A stretch of 64,000 bases of DNA from Prauserella salsuginis. Its GTDB lineage: Bacteria; Actinomycetota; Actinomycetes; Mycobacteriales; Pseudonocardiaceae. The translations under genes were made by a program, and so were the position numbers. The DNA is taken from the NCBI RefSeq assembly GCF_024648885.1, contig NZ_JANBBF010000009.1, forward strand, positions 806,001-870,000, written 5' to 3'. Shown here one piece after another: positions 36,639 to 45,089 of the stretch (position 1 is its first letter; every line of letters begins with the position of its first letter). The notes under the pieces were generated by a model. The model had not been told where the DNA came from and ran no database searches. It saw only the letters and a program-made list of their open reading frames with translations.

Positions 36639-37856
36639 TCAGTCCGCCGTCGCGATGTCCTCGACCGCGGTCACGAGCTGCTGCACCTCGGATTCGGTGG
36701 TGTACGGAGCGATCCCGGCGCGGACGGCGCCCGTGTCGCCGAGGCCGAGGCGGCGGGAGCATTCCAGCGCGTAGAACGTGCCCGCCGGTGCGTTCACCCC
36801 GCGCTCGGCCAGTCGGGCGTAGACGTCCGCCGGGGCGAGGCCGTCCACCGAGAACAGCACCGTCGGCGTGCGCCGCCGCATCCGCGAGCCGTGCAGCGTG
36901 ACGCGGCCGGTCGCAGCCAGGCCGTCCTCCAGGTTCGCCATGAGGGCGTCCTCGTGCCGCGCCACGGCGTCGAACGCGGCCGCGAGCGCGTCCCGTCGCG
37001 ACACCGTGGGCCCGCCCGCCCCGATGCCGGCGAGGAAGTCGACCGCGGCCGTCGTGCCGGCCAGGAGCTCGTACGGCAGAGTGCCGAGCTCGAATCGCTC
37101 CGGCACGGCGTCGGTGGAGGGAGCGAGCTTGTCCGGCGTCAGCGTCTCCAACAGCTCCGGCCGCGCGGCGACGAACCCGAGGTGCGGCCCGAAGAACTTG
37201 TACGGCGAGCACGCGTAGAAGTCCGCGCCGAGCGCCTCGACGTCGATCAGCGCATGCGGCGTGAGATGCACGCCATCCACATAGGACAGCGCACCCGCCT
37301 CGCGGGCGGCGGCGGTGATCGCGGAGATGTCCGGTCGCGTGCCGAGCAGGTTCGACGCCGCGGTCACGGCGACCACCCGCGTGCGCTCGGACAGCAGCTC
37401 GGTCACCGCGGCGACGTCGAGCTCGCCGGTGACGGCCTCGAACTCGGCCCATCGGACGGTCGCCCCGCGGGCCTCTGCCGCTTGCACCCATGGCCGGATG
37501 TTCGCGTCATGGTCGAGCGTGGTCACGACCACCTCGTCGCCGGGGCCCCATCCTTTCGCGAGCGTGCGCGCGAGGTCGTAGGTCAGTTGCGTCATGCTGC
37601 GCCCGAACACGATTCCGCCGGGCGCGGCGCCCACGAGGTCGGCCGCGGCGCGGCGCGCGTCGAGCACGATCGCGTCGGCCCGCCGCTCGGCGGCCGTGTT
37701 CGCGCCGCGGTTCGCCACGGCAGAGCAGAGCGTGTCCGCCACGGCCGAGGCGACCGGCCGCGGCACTTGGGAACCGCCGGGCCCGTCGAAGTGCGCGGCG
37801 CCATCGGCGAGCGCGGGGAACTGGGAACGGAACTGGGTGACGTCGAAACCGGCCAT
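36639..37856 (-). CDS. Cysteine-desulfurase-like class V aminotransferase
   Basis: 405 residues from ATG 37856. Fold type I PLP enzyme of the cysteine-desulfurase-like protein family: FPALADGAAHFDGPGGSQVP, VTTLDHDANIRPWVQAAEAR, ALSYVDGVHLTPHALIDVEA with the cofactor Asp, and the Schiff-base lysine in YACSPYKFFGPHLGFVAARP. The C-terminal AGTFYALECSRRLGLGDTGA matches this subfamily, whose natural substrate is not known; it is not the SufS/IscS housekeeping enzyme, and no suf genes are near. Separated from actP by a strong hairpin, so independently transcribed. Confidence 0.85.
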   Translation of the reverse strand: MAGFDVTQFRSQFPALADGAAHFDGPGGSQVPRPVASAVADTLCSAVANRGANTAAERRADAIVLDARRAAADLVGAAPGGIVFGRSMTQLTYDLARTLAKGWGPGDEVVVTTLDHDANIRPWVQAAEARGATVRWAEFEAVTGELDVAAVTELLSERTRVVAVTAASNLLGTRPDISAITAAAREAGALSYVDGVHLTPHALIDVEALGADFYACSPYKFFGPHLGFVAARPELLETLTPDKLAPSTDAVPERFELGTLPYELLAGTTAAVDFLAGIGAGGPTVSRRDALAAAFDAVARHEDALMANLEDGLAATGRVTLHGSRMRRRTPTVLFSVDGLAPADVYARLAERGVNAPAGTFYALECSRRLGLGDTGAVRAGIAPYTTESEVQQLVTAVEDIATAD

Positions 37857-37884
37857 GCCCCGAGTATGGACCAGTCCACGCGAG

Positions 37885-37917
37885 GGGCCGCCCGGCGCAA
37901 CACGCGCCGGGCGGCCC
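37885..37917 (-). terminator. Terminator of the acetate-type symporter operon
   Basis: Fourteen-bp perfect arms at 37885-37898 and 37904-37917 around an AACAC loop, 24 bp past the end of the symporter gene on the minus strand and upstream of the next gene's start. Confidence 0.9.
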
Positions 37918-37940
37918 TTCATGCGGTGCGGGACTGCTCG

Positions 37941-39551
37941 TTAGTGCGCGCTCGCCTTCTCGGCGCCTGCGCCCGTCAGCGAGCGGACCTCCATCTCCTT
38001 GTGCTTCTCCTCGAGGTGTTCCTTCGACGTGAGCGTGCCGATGATGCCGAGCAGGAACGACAACGGGATCGAGACGATGCCCGGGTTCGACAGCGGGAAC
38101 CACGCGAAGTCCGCACCCGGGATCATCGCGTCCTCGCTGCCCGACACGGCGGGGGAGAACACGATCAGCACGAGTGTGGTCGTCAGACCGCCGTAGATCG
38201 ACCACAGCGCGCCGCGGGTGTTGAACCGCTTCCAGAACAGCGAGTACAGGATCGTCGGCAGGTTCGCCGACGCCGCGACGGCGAACGCGAGCGCCACCAG
38301 GAACGCCACGTTCTGGTCCTTCGCGAGGATGCCGCCGATGATCGCGACGGCGCCGATCACGCACGCGGTGATCCGGGCGACCTTCACCTCGGTGGTCTTG
38401 CTGTCGACCTTGCCCTTCTTGATCACGTTGGCGTAGACGTCGTGTGCGAACGACGCCGAGGCGGTGATCGTCAGACCGGCGACGACCGCGAGGATCGTCG
38501 CGAACGCCACGGCGGCGATGAAGCCGAGCAGTACCGGTCCGCCGAGTTCGAGTGCCAGCAGCGGAGCCGCCGCGTTCTCGCCGCCCGGTGCGTTGGTGAT
38601 CGTGTCGGTGCCGACCAGCGCCGCGGCGCCGTAGCCGAGCACCAGCGTGAACAGGTAGAACAGGCCGATCCACGAGATCGCCCACACCACGCTGCGCCGC
38701 GCCTCCTTCGATGTCGGCACCGTGTAGAAGCGCATCAGCACGTGCGGCAGGCCCGCCGTACCGAGGACCAGCGCGATACCGAGTGACAGGAAGTCGAGCT
38801 GCGTCGTGCCGCTCTCGCCGTACTGCTCACCCGGGTTCAGCAGCGCGTCGCCGCCGCCTGCGGCCTGAGACGCCGAGCCGAGCAGCTCCGACAGGTTCAG
38901 GCCGTACTTGCCGAGCACCCACACGGTCATCACGGCCGTACCGGCGATCAGCAGGCCCGCCTTGATGATCTGCACCCAGGTCGTGCCCTTCATACCGCCG
39001 ACCAGCACGTAGATGATCATCACGATGCCGACGACGGCGATGACGACGCCCTGTCCGACGTCGCCCTCCACGCCGAGCAGCAGCGACACCAGGCCGCCCG
39101 CACCGGCCATCTGCGCGAGCAGGTAGAAGAACGACACGGCCAGCGTCGACGTGGCGGCCGCCGCACGCACCGGACGCTGCCGCATCCGGAACGCCAGTAC
39201 GTCGCCCATCGTGAACTTGCCCGTGTTGCGCAGCAGCTCCGCGACGAGCAACAGCGCCACCAGCCAGGCGACGAGGAAGCCGATCGAATACAGGAAGCCG
39301 TCGTAGCCGTAGACGGCGATGGCGCCGGCGATGCCGAGGAACGACGCCGCCGACAGGTAGTCACCGGCGATCGCGGTGCCGTTCTGCGGTCCGGAGAACG
39401 ACCGGCCCGCCGCGTAGTAGTCGGACGCGGTCTTCGTGTTCCGGGAGGCGCGGAAGACGATCACCAGCGTGACGATCACGAAGAGGGCGAAGATGCCGAT
39501 GTTGACCAGCGGGTTGCCGCCCTCGACGCTGCCCTGAGCGAGTGTGCTCAC
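37941..39551 (-). CDS. actP: Sodium/solute symporter, ActP-type (acetate-like)
   Basis: 536 residues from GTG 39551. SSS-family transporter with about 13 membrane segments; sodium-site region AGRSFSGPQNGTAIAGDYLS, SAASFLGIAGAIAVYGYDGF, LVGGMKGTTWVQIIKAGLLI and a GLPHVLMRFYTVPTSKEARR segment typical of ActP/MctC monocarboxylate symporters. Substrate probably acetate, pyruvate or a similar short acid. Its GTG overlaps the stop of the DUF485 gene by 4 bp, the usual small-partner/ActP order (as in E. coli yjcH-actP). Ends at a strong hairpin. Confidence 0.92.
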   Translation of the reverse strand: MSTLAQGSVEGGNPLVNIGIFALFVIVTLVIVFRASRNTKTASDYYAAGRSFSGPQNGTAIAGDYLSAASFLGIAGAIAVYGYDGFLYSIGFLVAWLVALLLVAELLRNTGKFTMGDVLAFRMRQRPVRAAAATSTLAVSFFYLLAQMAGAGGLVSLLLGVEGDVGQGVVIAVVGIVMIIYVLVGGMKGTTWVQIIKAGLLIAGTAVMTVWVLGKYGLNLSELLGSASQAAGGGDALLNPGEQYGESGTTQLDFLSLGIALVLGTAGLPHVLMRFYTVPTSKEARRSVVWAISWIGLFYLFTLVLGYGAAALVGTDTITNAPGGENAAAPLLALELGGPVLLGFIAAVAFATILAVVAGLTITASASFAHDVYANVIKKGKVDSKTTEVKVARITACVIGAVAIIGGILAKDQNVAFLVALAFAVAASANLPTILYSLFWKRFNTRGALWSIYGGLTTTLVLIVFSPAVSGSEDAMIPGADFAWFPLSNPGIVSIPLSFLLGIIGTLTSKEHLEEKHKEMEVRSLTGAGAEKASAH

Positions 39552-39889
39552 TGCTTGTCACCACCTTCGACCTCGGCCCGGATGCTCTCGGCGATCGGGT
39601 CCAGCTTGCGGTTCGCGTAGCGCACGTAGAGCCCGGTGATCACGAACGTCGACACGAACTGCAGCAGACCGAGGATCAGGCCCAGGTTGATGTTGCCCAC
39701 GACCTTGATCGACATGAAGCCGTGCGCGTAGTCGGCCAGCAGTACGTAGGTCAGGTACCAGACCAGAAACAGCGCGGTCATGGGGAACACGAAGTTCCGC
39801 AGCCTTCTGCGCAGCCGCTGGAAATCCTCGCTCGCGTGGACTCGCGCCCACGTTTCCGCCTCAGGTGGCTGAGGCTCGGTGGAATTCAC
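39548..39889 (-). CDS. DUF485 membrane protein, ActP partner
   Basis: 113 residues from GTG 39889, with AGGAGG upstream; the frame is open further upstream but this start has the only good ribosome binding site. Two membrane helices of the DUF485 family (NFVFPMTALFLVWYLTYVLL and NLGLILGLLQFVSTFVITGL), with the conserved basic stretch FQRLRRRLRN before the first and VRYANRKLDPIAE after the second. It is translationally coupled to the symporter (4-bp overlap). Thought to be an accessory subunit or assembly partner, like YjcH with ActP; biochemical role unproven. Confidence 0.9.
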   Translation of the reverse strand: MNSTEPQPPEAETWARVHASEDFQRLRRRLRNFVFPMTALFLVWYLTYVLLADYAHGFMSIKVVGNINLGLILGLLQFVSTFVITGLYVRYANRKLDPIAESIRAEVEGGDKQ

Positions 39890-39983
39890 GGTGACCTCCT
39901 TGTCACGGTGCACGCCTCGGAAAAGGCACGGGGAGTGTGCTGTGCGCGACACCGTAAGCGCGGGCCGGATCCGGGTGAACCGG

Positions 39984-41768
39984 TCAGCGGCCCAACCGGC
40001 GTGTGATGCGACGAACGGCCGACGAGCGGCGTGCGGGCCACGACGAGTGGCCCAAGTCACGCGCGGCACCGTCGCTCTGAGTGCGGGACACGAACGGCGA
40101 GAGACGGTGTTCGTGCAGGTGCAGTCGCAGCATCGCGGCTGTCGCCCACGGGGCAGGCCGGCCCAGCCGCGACACGACGATCATGGTGAGGAACGCGAGC
40201 GGGACGGTCCACGGTGCCGGCTGGGCGACCAGGATCGCCACCCAACCGTCCAGATCCGGCCCGCCGACGTTGACCAGGAACGAGCCGATCGTGGACACCA
40301 GACCTGCGGCGACGCCGGTGATCGCGCCTACGGCCGTGAGCCGGCGCCACCAGATGCCCAGCACCAGCAGCGGGCAGAACGTCGAAGCCGCGACCGTGAA
40401 TCCCCAGGTGACCAGTGTTCCGGCGTCGAAAGCGGCTGCGGGCAGGGCGAGCAGCACGATCACCGCCGCCGCGCCGACGACCGCCAGACGCAGCTGTCTC
40501 AGCCCGCCGGGGACCAGGTCGTGGGAGATGGCCCCGGACACCACGAGCAGCAGTCCCAGCGACGTGGCGAGGAACGCCGCGAACGCGCCGGCGGTGAGCA
40601 GTCCGGTGAACACCGTTCCCGCCGTGCCGTCGTCGACCTGTGCGGGCAATGCGACGACGGCACTGTCCGTGGCACCGGTGAGGTACAGATGGGGCACGAG
40701 TACCCGGCCGAGCACGCCGTAGATGCCGGGGAACAGGTAGAACACGCTCAGCAGGGCGACGGTGAACGCGGCCGTGCGGCGTGCGGCGCGGCCGTCGGGA
40801 CTGGTGTGGAACCGCATGATCACGTGCGGCAGCCCCATCGTGCCGAGCATCGTCGCGATCAGCACGGCCCACGTGCCCAGTAGCGGATACCCCTCGTCGT
40901 CGAAATCGAGCAGGGGCCGCTCCCAGCCGTCGGCCCCGGGCACGGCTTCACCGCGGACCTCGGGTACCGGGGTGCCGTCGGCGAAGGTGACGGTCGTTCC
41001 GGGCGGCACCTCCCACGGGCCCGGCTCCAGTTCGCGCAGACCGCCGTCGCGGCCGACGACCTCGACACCGGTCGGGACGTCGAGCGTCGCGCCGACGCGG
41101 AAGGAGACCGTCGTGTCGTCGCGGAAGTGCGTGAACTCGGTCGGTTGTGTCGCCTCGGTGCGCACGTCCGGTCCCGCCTGGATGAGCAGCCACATCGCGG
41201 GCACGATGAACATCATCAGCTTGAACACGAACTGGAACGCCTGGACGTACGTCGCCGCCCGCATTCCGCCGAGCGCGAGGGTGGCGCTGACGACCCCGCC
41301 CGCCAGGACCACGCCCACCCAGTAGGGCGTCTCGGTCACGACGCTGAGGACGAGTCCGGCCGTGCGGAACTGCGGCACCAGGTACAGCACACCGATCACG
41401 AGGACGACCACCGCTGCGAGCCTGCGCAGCGTGGCCGAGCCGAGCCGCGCCTCGGCGAAGTCCGGCACGGTGAGCGCTCCCGACCGGCGCATGGGGGCGG
41501 CCACGAGGGCGAGCATCGCGATGTATCCGGCCGTGAAGCCGACCGGATACCAGAGGGAGCCGATGCCGTCCTTGACGACCAGCCCCGCGACACCGAGGAA
41601 CGAGGCCGCCGACAGGTACTCGCCGGACACCGCCGCGGAGTTCAACAACGGCGACACGCGGCGGGAGGCGACGAGGAAGTCCGAGGTGGTGCGCATCGCT
41701 GCGACACCGCGCAGGCCGATCAGCATCGTCACCAGCACGACCGGCGCGACCGCGAGGGCGACGATCAC
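39984..41768 (-). CDS. Sodium/solute symporter with large extramembrane insert
   Basis: 594 residues from GTG 41768. Second SSS transporter, diverged from the first: FLVASRRVSPLLNSAAVSGE, YLSAASFLGVAGLVVKDGIG, LGGMRAATYVQAFQFVFKLM and GLPHVIMRFHTSPDGRAARR. Between membrane segments, at residues about 203-294, there is a hydrophilic insert (DTTVSFRVGATLDVPTGVEV, then WEVPPGTTVTFADGTPVPE) that reads as a small beta domain outside the membrane. The gene overlaps its upstream small membrane partner by 4 bp, and that partner overlaps lytT, so one operon. Substrate unknown; monocarboxylate is likely. Confidence 0.9.
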   Translation of the reverse strand: MIVALAVAPVVLVTMLIGLRGVAAMRTTSDFLVASRRVSPLLNSAAVSGEYLSAASFLGVAGLVVKDGIGSLWYPVGFTAGYIAMLALVAAPMRRSGALTVPDFAEARLGSATLRRLAAVVVLVIGVLYLVPQFRTAGLVLSVVTETPYWVGVVLAGGVVSATLALGGMRAATYVQAFQFVFKLMMFIVPAMWLLIQAGPDVRTEATQPTEFTHFRDDTTVSFRVGATLDVPTGVEVVGRDGGLRELEPGPWEVPPGTTVTFADGTPVPEVRGEAVPGADGWERPLLDFDDEGYPLLGTWAVLIATMLGTMGLPHVIMRFHTSPDGRAARRTAAFTVALLSVFYLFPGIYGVLGRVLVPHLYLTGATDSAVVALPAQVDDGTAGTVFTGLLTAGAFAAFLATSLGLLLVVSGAISHDLVPGGLRQLRLAVVGAAAVIVLLALPAAAFDAGTLVTWGFTVAASTFCPLLVLGIWWRRLTAVGAITGVAAGLVSTIGSFLVNVGGPDLDGWVAILVAQPAPWTVPLAFLTMIVVSRLGRPAPWATAAMLRLHLHEHRLSPFVSRTQSDGAARDLGHSSWPARRSSAVRRITRRLGR

Positions 41769-42202
41769 GAGGCGCCCTCGCGCGCCGGTTGTCCGGGGCC
41801 GGCGCTCGGGTCACCGTGGCCGCCGTCGTCGGAGCCGGCGGGCGCCTCCGGGTCGAGCAGGTCGCGCTCCGCCCGCTCGGCGCGGCGCAACTGCCAGAAC
41901 GCCATCGCGACCATCGCCGGGAACGGCACCAGCACGATCGCGGCCCACGACACCGGCACGCCCGCCACGCGCATGTCGTCCAGCGCGGGCCACAGTGACA
42001 GTGCGAACGGCAATCCGAAGATCAGCGCCCCGAGCGCCGCCAGTGCAGCGATCGCACGGCGGCGGCCGGCGCGGTACAGCGCGATCGCACGCGGCATCTC
42101 GGCCGGATCGAGCGTCGTCGGCCGCCACGGCCCGCGATAGCGCCTGCGGGCGTGCGCGAGCCGGGTCTGCGGACTGGTGACGGCGACACGGCGACCGGTC
42201 AT
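41765..42202 (-). CDS. Small two-helix membrane protein, symporter partner
   Basis: 145 residues from ATG 42202, overlapping the lytT stop by 4 bp (ATGA). Two membrane helices (RAIAALAALGALIFGLPFAL and AAIVLVPFPAMVAMAFWQLR) flanked by basic ends and a disordered acidic C-terminus (PEAPAGSDDGGHGDPSAGPG). Size, topology and place mimic the DUF485 partner of the other symporter, but the sequence is too different to call DUF485. Its stop overlaps the symporter start by 4 bp. Confidence 0.8.
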   Translation of the reverse strand: MTGRRVAVTSPQTRLAHARRRYRGPWRPTTLDPAEMPRAIALYRAGRRRAIAALAALGALIFGLPFALSLWPALDDMRVAGVPVSWAAIVLVPFPAMVAMAFWQLRRAERAERDLLDPEAPAGSDDGGHGDPSAGPGQPAREGAS

Positions 42203-43014
42203 GTCGGCCGTTCGAACTCGCCCTGCTGCGCGGCTTTGAGCAACCGCTCCCTGAGCTGCCGGGCATGCCGCCTGCTGACCGGAACGTCGCCCAGGTCGGT
42301 ATGGGCCAGTACGCCGCCGACCGAATCGCTCCGCAGCTCCCGCACCGCCGACAGCGCCACGAGGAACCCTCGGTGCGTCCGGACGAACCCGGCGCCCTCC
42401 CAGTACTCCTCCAACCGCGAGATCGGCATGCGCACCAGGTGCACGCCCGACGGCGCGTGCAGTCGGACGTAGTCACCGTGCGCCTCGGCGAAGCGCACCT
42501 CGCTGCGCTGCACGTACCGCGTCCTGCCCGCGACCTCGACGGGCAGCGCGGCCATGGCGTCGGGCACCGGCGCGTCCGCCGCCTGCCGTGCCGGCTGCTC
42601 ATCGGCGCCCGCCATCCGGGCGACCCGGCCGAGCGCATCCGCGAGCCGTTCCGCGCGCACCGGCTTGAGCAGGTAGTCGACCGCGCCGATGCCGAACGCG
42701 GCGATCGCGTGCTCGTCGTAGGCCGTCACGAAGACGATCACGGGTGGCGTCGCGAGCTTGCTCAGCAGTTCGCCCAGCTCGATCCCGTCGAGCCCGGGCA
42801 TCGCGATGTCCAGGAACACCGCGTCGTACTCGCCGCCCCGGATGGAGCGCAGGGCGTCGAGCGGATCGGCCGCTGCGGTCACCGACGCGACCTCGGGTGC
42901 CTCCCGCAGCAGGCTGCAGAGGTCGTCCAGTGCGGCGGGTACGTCGTCGACCGCCAGCACCCGGAGCCCGGGCGCCGAGGTGTGCAGCGGCTGCGGGGTC
43001 TCCTGCACCGTCAC
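42199..43014 (-). CDS. LytTR-type response regulator
   Basis: 271 residues from GTG 43014. Receiver domain at residues about 17-135: RVLAVDDVPAALDDLCSLLR, the phospho-Asp in YDAVFLDIAMPGLDGIELGE, and VIVFVTAYDEHAIAAFGIG, DYLLKPVRAERLADAL. The C-terminal LytTR DNA-binding domain is at about residues 165-265: VRFAEAHGDYVRLHAPSGVH, FVRTHRGFLVALSAVRELRS and VPVSRRHARQLRERLLKA. LytTR proteins bind direct repeats, and such repeats are present upstream of the kinase gene. Coupled to both neighbours by 4-bp overlaps. Confidence 0.93.
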   Translation of the reverse strand: MTVQETPQPLHTSAPGLRVLAVDDVPAALDDLCSLLREAPEVASVTAAADPLDALRSIRGGEYDAVFLDIAMPGLDGIELGELLSKLATPPVIVFVTAYDEHAIAAFGIGAVDYLLKPVRAERLADALGRVARMAGADEQPARQAADAPVPDAMAALPVEVAGRTRYVQRSEVRFAEAHGDYVRLHAPSGVHLVRMPISRLEEYWEGAGFVRTHRGFLVALSAVRELRSDSVGGVLAHTDLGDVPVSRRHARQLRERLLKAAQQGEFERPT

Positions 43015-44093
43015 GGCACGACCCCCGGTTGGAACCGGGGCACCCGCACCACGACGCGGGTGCCCTCGCCCTCGGCCGTTTCCACCACGAGCCCGAACCA
43101 CGGCCCGTACACGTTGCGCAGTCTCCGGTCCACGTTGGCCAGTCCCATGCCTCCGGTATCCCGTGTGTCGGCGCCGCCCGCCGCCAGCAGACGTTCGGCG
43201 TCGCGAGGGTCCATGCCGGCGCCGTCGTCCTCGACGGTGATGACGCAGTCCGATCCTTCCGCCTCGCCCAACACCTGGACGGCCCCACCCCCGGTGCGGC
43301 GTTCGATGCCGTGGCGTACGGCGTTCTCGACCAGCGGTTGCAACACGAGGTACGGGATCGCGACGGCCAGTACCTCCGGTGCGACCCGGACCTGCACCTT
43401 CAGCCGGTCGCCGAGGACTGCGCGCTGCAACGCCAGATACGTCTCGATCGCGTGGAACTCGTCCGCCACGGTCGTGTACTCACCGTGGCCGGCGAGGCTG
43501 TAGCGGATGTAGTCGGCGAAATCGAGCAGCAGTTCGCGGGAGCGGGCCGGATCGGGGCGCACCAGCCCGGCGACGACGGTGAGCGCGTTGTAGACGAAGT
43601 GCGGCGAGATCTCTGCCCGCAACGCCCGTAGCTCGGCCTCGGCCGCCTCTTCCGCGGACGCCTCCAGCCTGCCGCGCTCCAGGGCGGCGACCAGGACGCC
43701 GCTCACCTCGCGCAAGGCCGACACCCGCGTCGTACCCGCGACGACCAGCACACCGGCCAGCTCGTCGTGGACGACGAGCGGCTCGGCGACGACCTCGGCC
43801 CGGCGGCGGCGGTGTTCGCTGTGCAGGACGTCGTCGACGAGCGCCGCGACGTCCACGTCCCGGGGGAGCGCCCCCGCGACGGTGAGCTCACCGGACAGGT
43901 CCGACAGAGCCACGCCGTCGGATGCGAGGAGCCGCCGGATGCCGCGGGCCGCGGATCGGACACGCGGCCCGCTGAGCCCGTCGACCAGGTCGTCGGCGAT
44001 GTGCCGGGCCGTCCGCAGGATCGCCGCCGGGTCGCGCAGCCTGCGCGGCCACGCGAGCCCGCCCACGGGCTCGTGCTGCGCTGGCACGGACAT
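43011..44093 (-). CDS. LytS-type sensor histidine kinase, soluble, GAF-like sensor
   Basis: 360 residues from ATG 44093 (GGGAG upstream). No membrane segment, so a cytoplasmic sensor. The region up to about 160 looks like a GAF domain (DVDVAALVDDVLHSEHRRRR, then AEPLVVHDELAGVLVVAGTT). The His_kinase phospho-acceptor is in RAEISPHFVYNALTVVAGLV near residue 178; the ATPase N-box is LQPLVENAVRHGI and the G-box VEDDGAGMDPRDAERLLAAG. Related to the BtsS/YpdA class that senses pyruvate, but those carry membrane sensor domains. The four genes kinase, regulator, small protein and symporter are joined by three 4-bp overlaps. Confidence 0.92.
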   Translation of the reverse strand: MSVPAQHEPVGGLAWPRRLRDPAAILRTARHIADDLVDGLSGPRVRSAARGIRRLLASDGVALSDLSGELTVAGALPRDVDVAALVDDVLHSEHRRRRAEVVAEPLVVHDELAGVLVVAGTTRVSALREVSGVLVAALERGRLEASAEEAAEAELRALRAEISPHFVYNALTVVAGLVRPDPARSRELLLDFADYIRYSLAGHGEYTTVADEFHAIETYLALQRAVLGDRLKVQVRVAPEVLAVAIPYLVLQPLVENAVRHGIERRTGGGAVQVLGEAEGSDCVITVEDDGAGMDPRDAERLLAAGGADTRDTGGMGLANVDRRLRNVYGPWFGLVVETAEGEGTRVVVRVPRFQPGVVP

Positions 44094-44164
44094 GCGAACT
44101 CCCGGTAGCGCCGACGACTGCGTCCTACGTCCTGGGCGGTTCACCGTTGCGGGTCACCGACGGT

Positions 44165-44208
44165 GTGAATCTAGCGTGAATCTAGCCGCCCGGCGTACCC
44201 AGCGTGAA
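44165..44208 (-). promoter_or_regulatory. Promoter with tandem 11-bp direct repeats, lytS operon
   Basis: GTGAATCTAGC occurs twice head to tail at 44165-44175 and 44176-44186. On the minus strand TTCACG (44208-44203) and TAGATT (44184-44179), 18 bp apart, form a -35/-10 pair about 75-95 bp upstream of the kinase ATG at 44093. The repeats overlap the -10. LytTR regulators bind direct repeats, so autoregulation by the LytT of this operon is plausible. Confidence 0.5.
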
Positions 44209-44407
44209 GGCCCGTGCACCTGGCGGGCCGACCGGGTGCCCCAGGCGGAGCGGCACCCGCAGGCGCGGCCGCGACCAGCGAATGGCCGCGACCCATGTGA
44301 GTACCGGCGGCGGAGCGGACACCCGTATCGGACCGGATCGAAATCGATACCGGTTGGGACTGTCCGTAACGGTCGCGCTGATCCATAATCGAAGGTGGTG
44401 ATGCCGT

Positions 44408-44866
44408 ATGGGCCTGCGTGACGAGGAACGGCGACAGCTCGCCGAGATCGAACGCCGCCTGGGCGAGGACGACCCACGTCTGGCCCAGCGCCTGGCCACT
44501 CTGCGGCCCGGCACCTCACGGATGCTGTGGATCGGCGCGGGCCTGGTCGCCCTCTTCATCGTCGGCGGCGTCGTGATCGCGCTCGGTGCGGGCGCAGGCG
44601 CGCCCGTCGTGGTGGCGCTCGGAGTCATCATCGCCGCCGGGGTGCCGACCGCGGTCATCTGGCGGGTGTGGCTGCGCAAACTGGACACCGGTGGCCGTGA
44701 CGGACAGGATGACGGCTCCGTGCAGGGCGGCGCGTCCGGCAAACGTTCCGCCGAGGGCCACGGCAACGGCCACGGATTCGGCCACGGATTCGGGTTCGGC
44801 AAGCGCAAGGGCGGCGCCGGCGGCACCGGTGACGGCCCGGATGCCGGCTCCGGCTCCACCGACTGA
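44408..44866 (+). CDS. DUF3040 membrane protein
   Basis: 152 residues from ATG 44408. The DUF3040 N-terminal motif is plain: LRDEERRQLAEIERRLGEDD then PRLAQRLATLRPGTSR. Two membrane helices follow (MLWIGAGLVALFIVGGVVIA and VVVALGVIIAAGVPTAVIW), then a low-complexity Gly/His tail (AEGHGNGHGFGHGFGFGKRK). The tail is unusually His/Gly-rich and could bind metals, which is a guess. The family is actinobacterial with no known function. The 314-bp interval upstream holds the lytS promoter and an imperfect ACCGGATCGA/TCGATACCGGT inverted repeat at about 44332-44355. Confidence 0.87.
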   Translation: MGLRDEERRQLAEIERRLGEDDPRLAQRLATLRPGTSRMLWIGAGLVALFIVGGVVIALGAGAGAPVVVALGVIIAAGVPTAVIWRVWLRKLDTGGRDGQDDGSVQGGASGKRSAEGHGNGHGFGHGFGFGKRKGGAGGTGDGPDAGSGSTD

Positions 44867-45089
44867 CGACCCGTCGCGCGCCGGCCCGCGTACGGTCCGT
44901 GAGGGGCGGCCCCGCCTCCGGAGGTCCGCTGACTTAGACTCGGACATCGGTTCCCCATCGTCACCTGCGGTGCCCGTGGGCGAGCCCGTGAACCATACGC
45001 ACGCCTGCGCGCCCACGCGGCGTGGACCTGCGCGTGCGACATGAGTCCGAAATACCGACCGATACCACTGTCCCGGCTAGGAGAAAACG

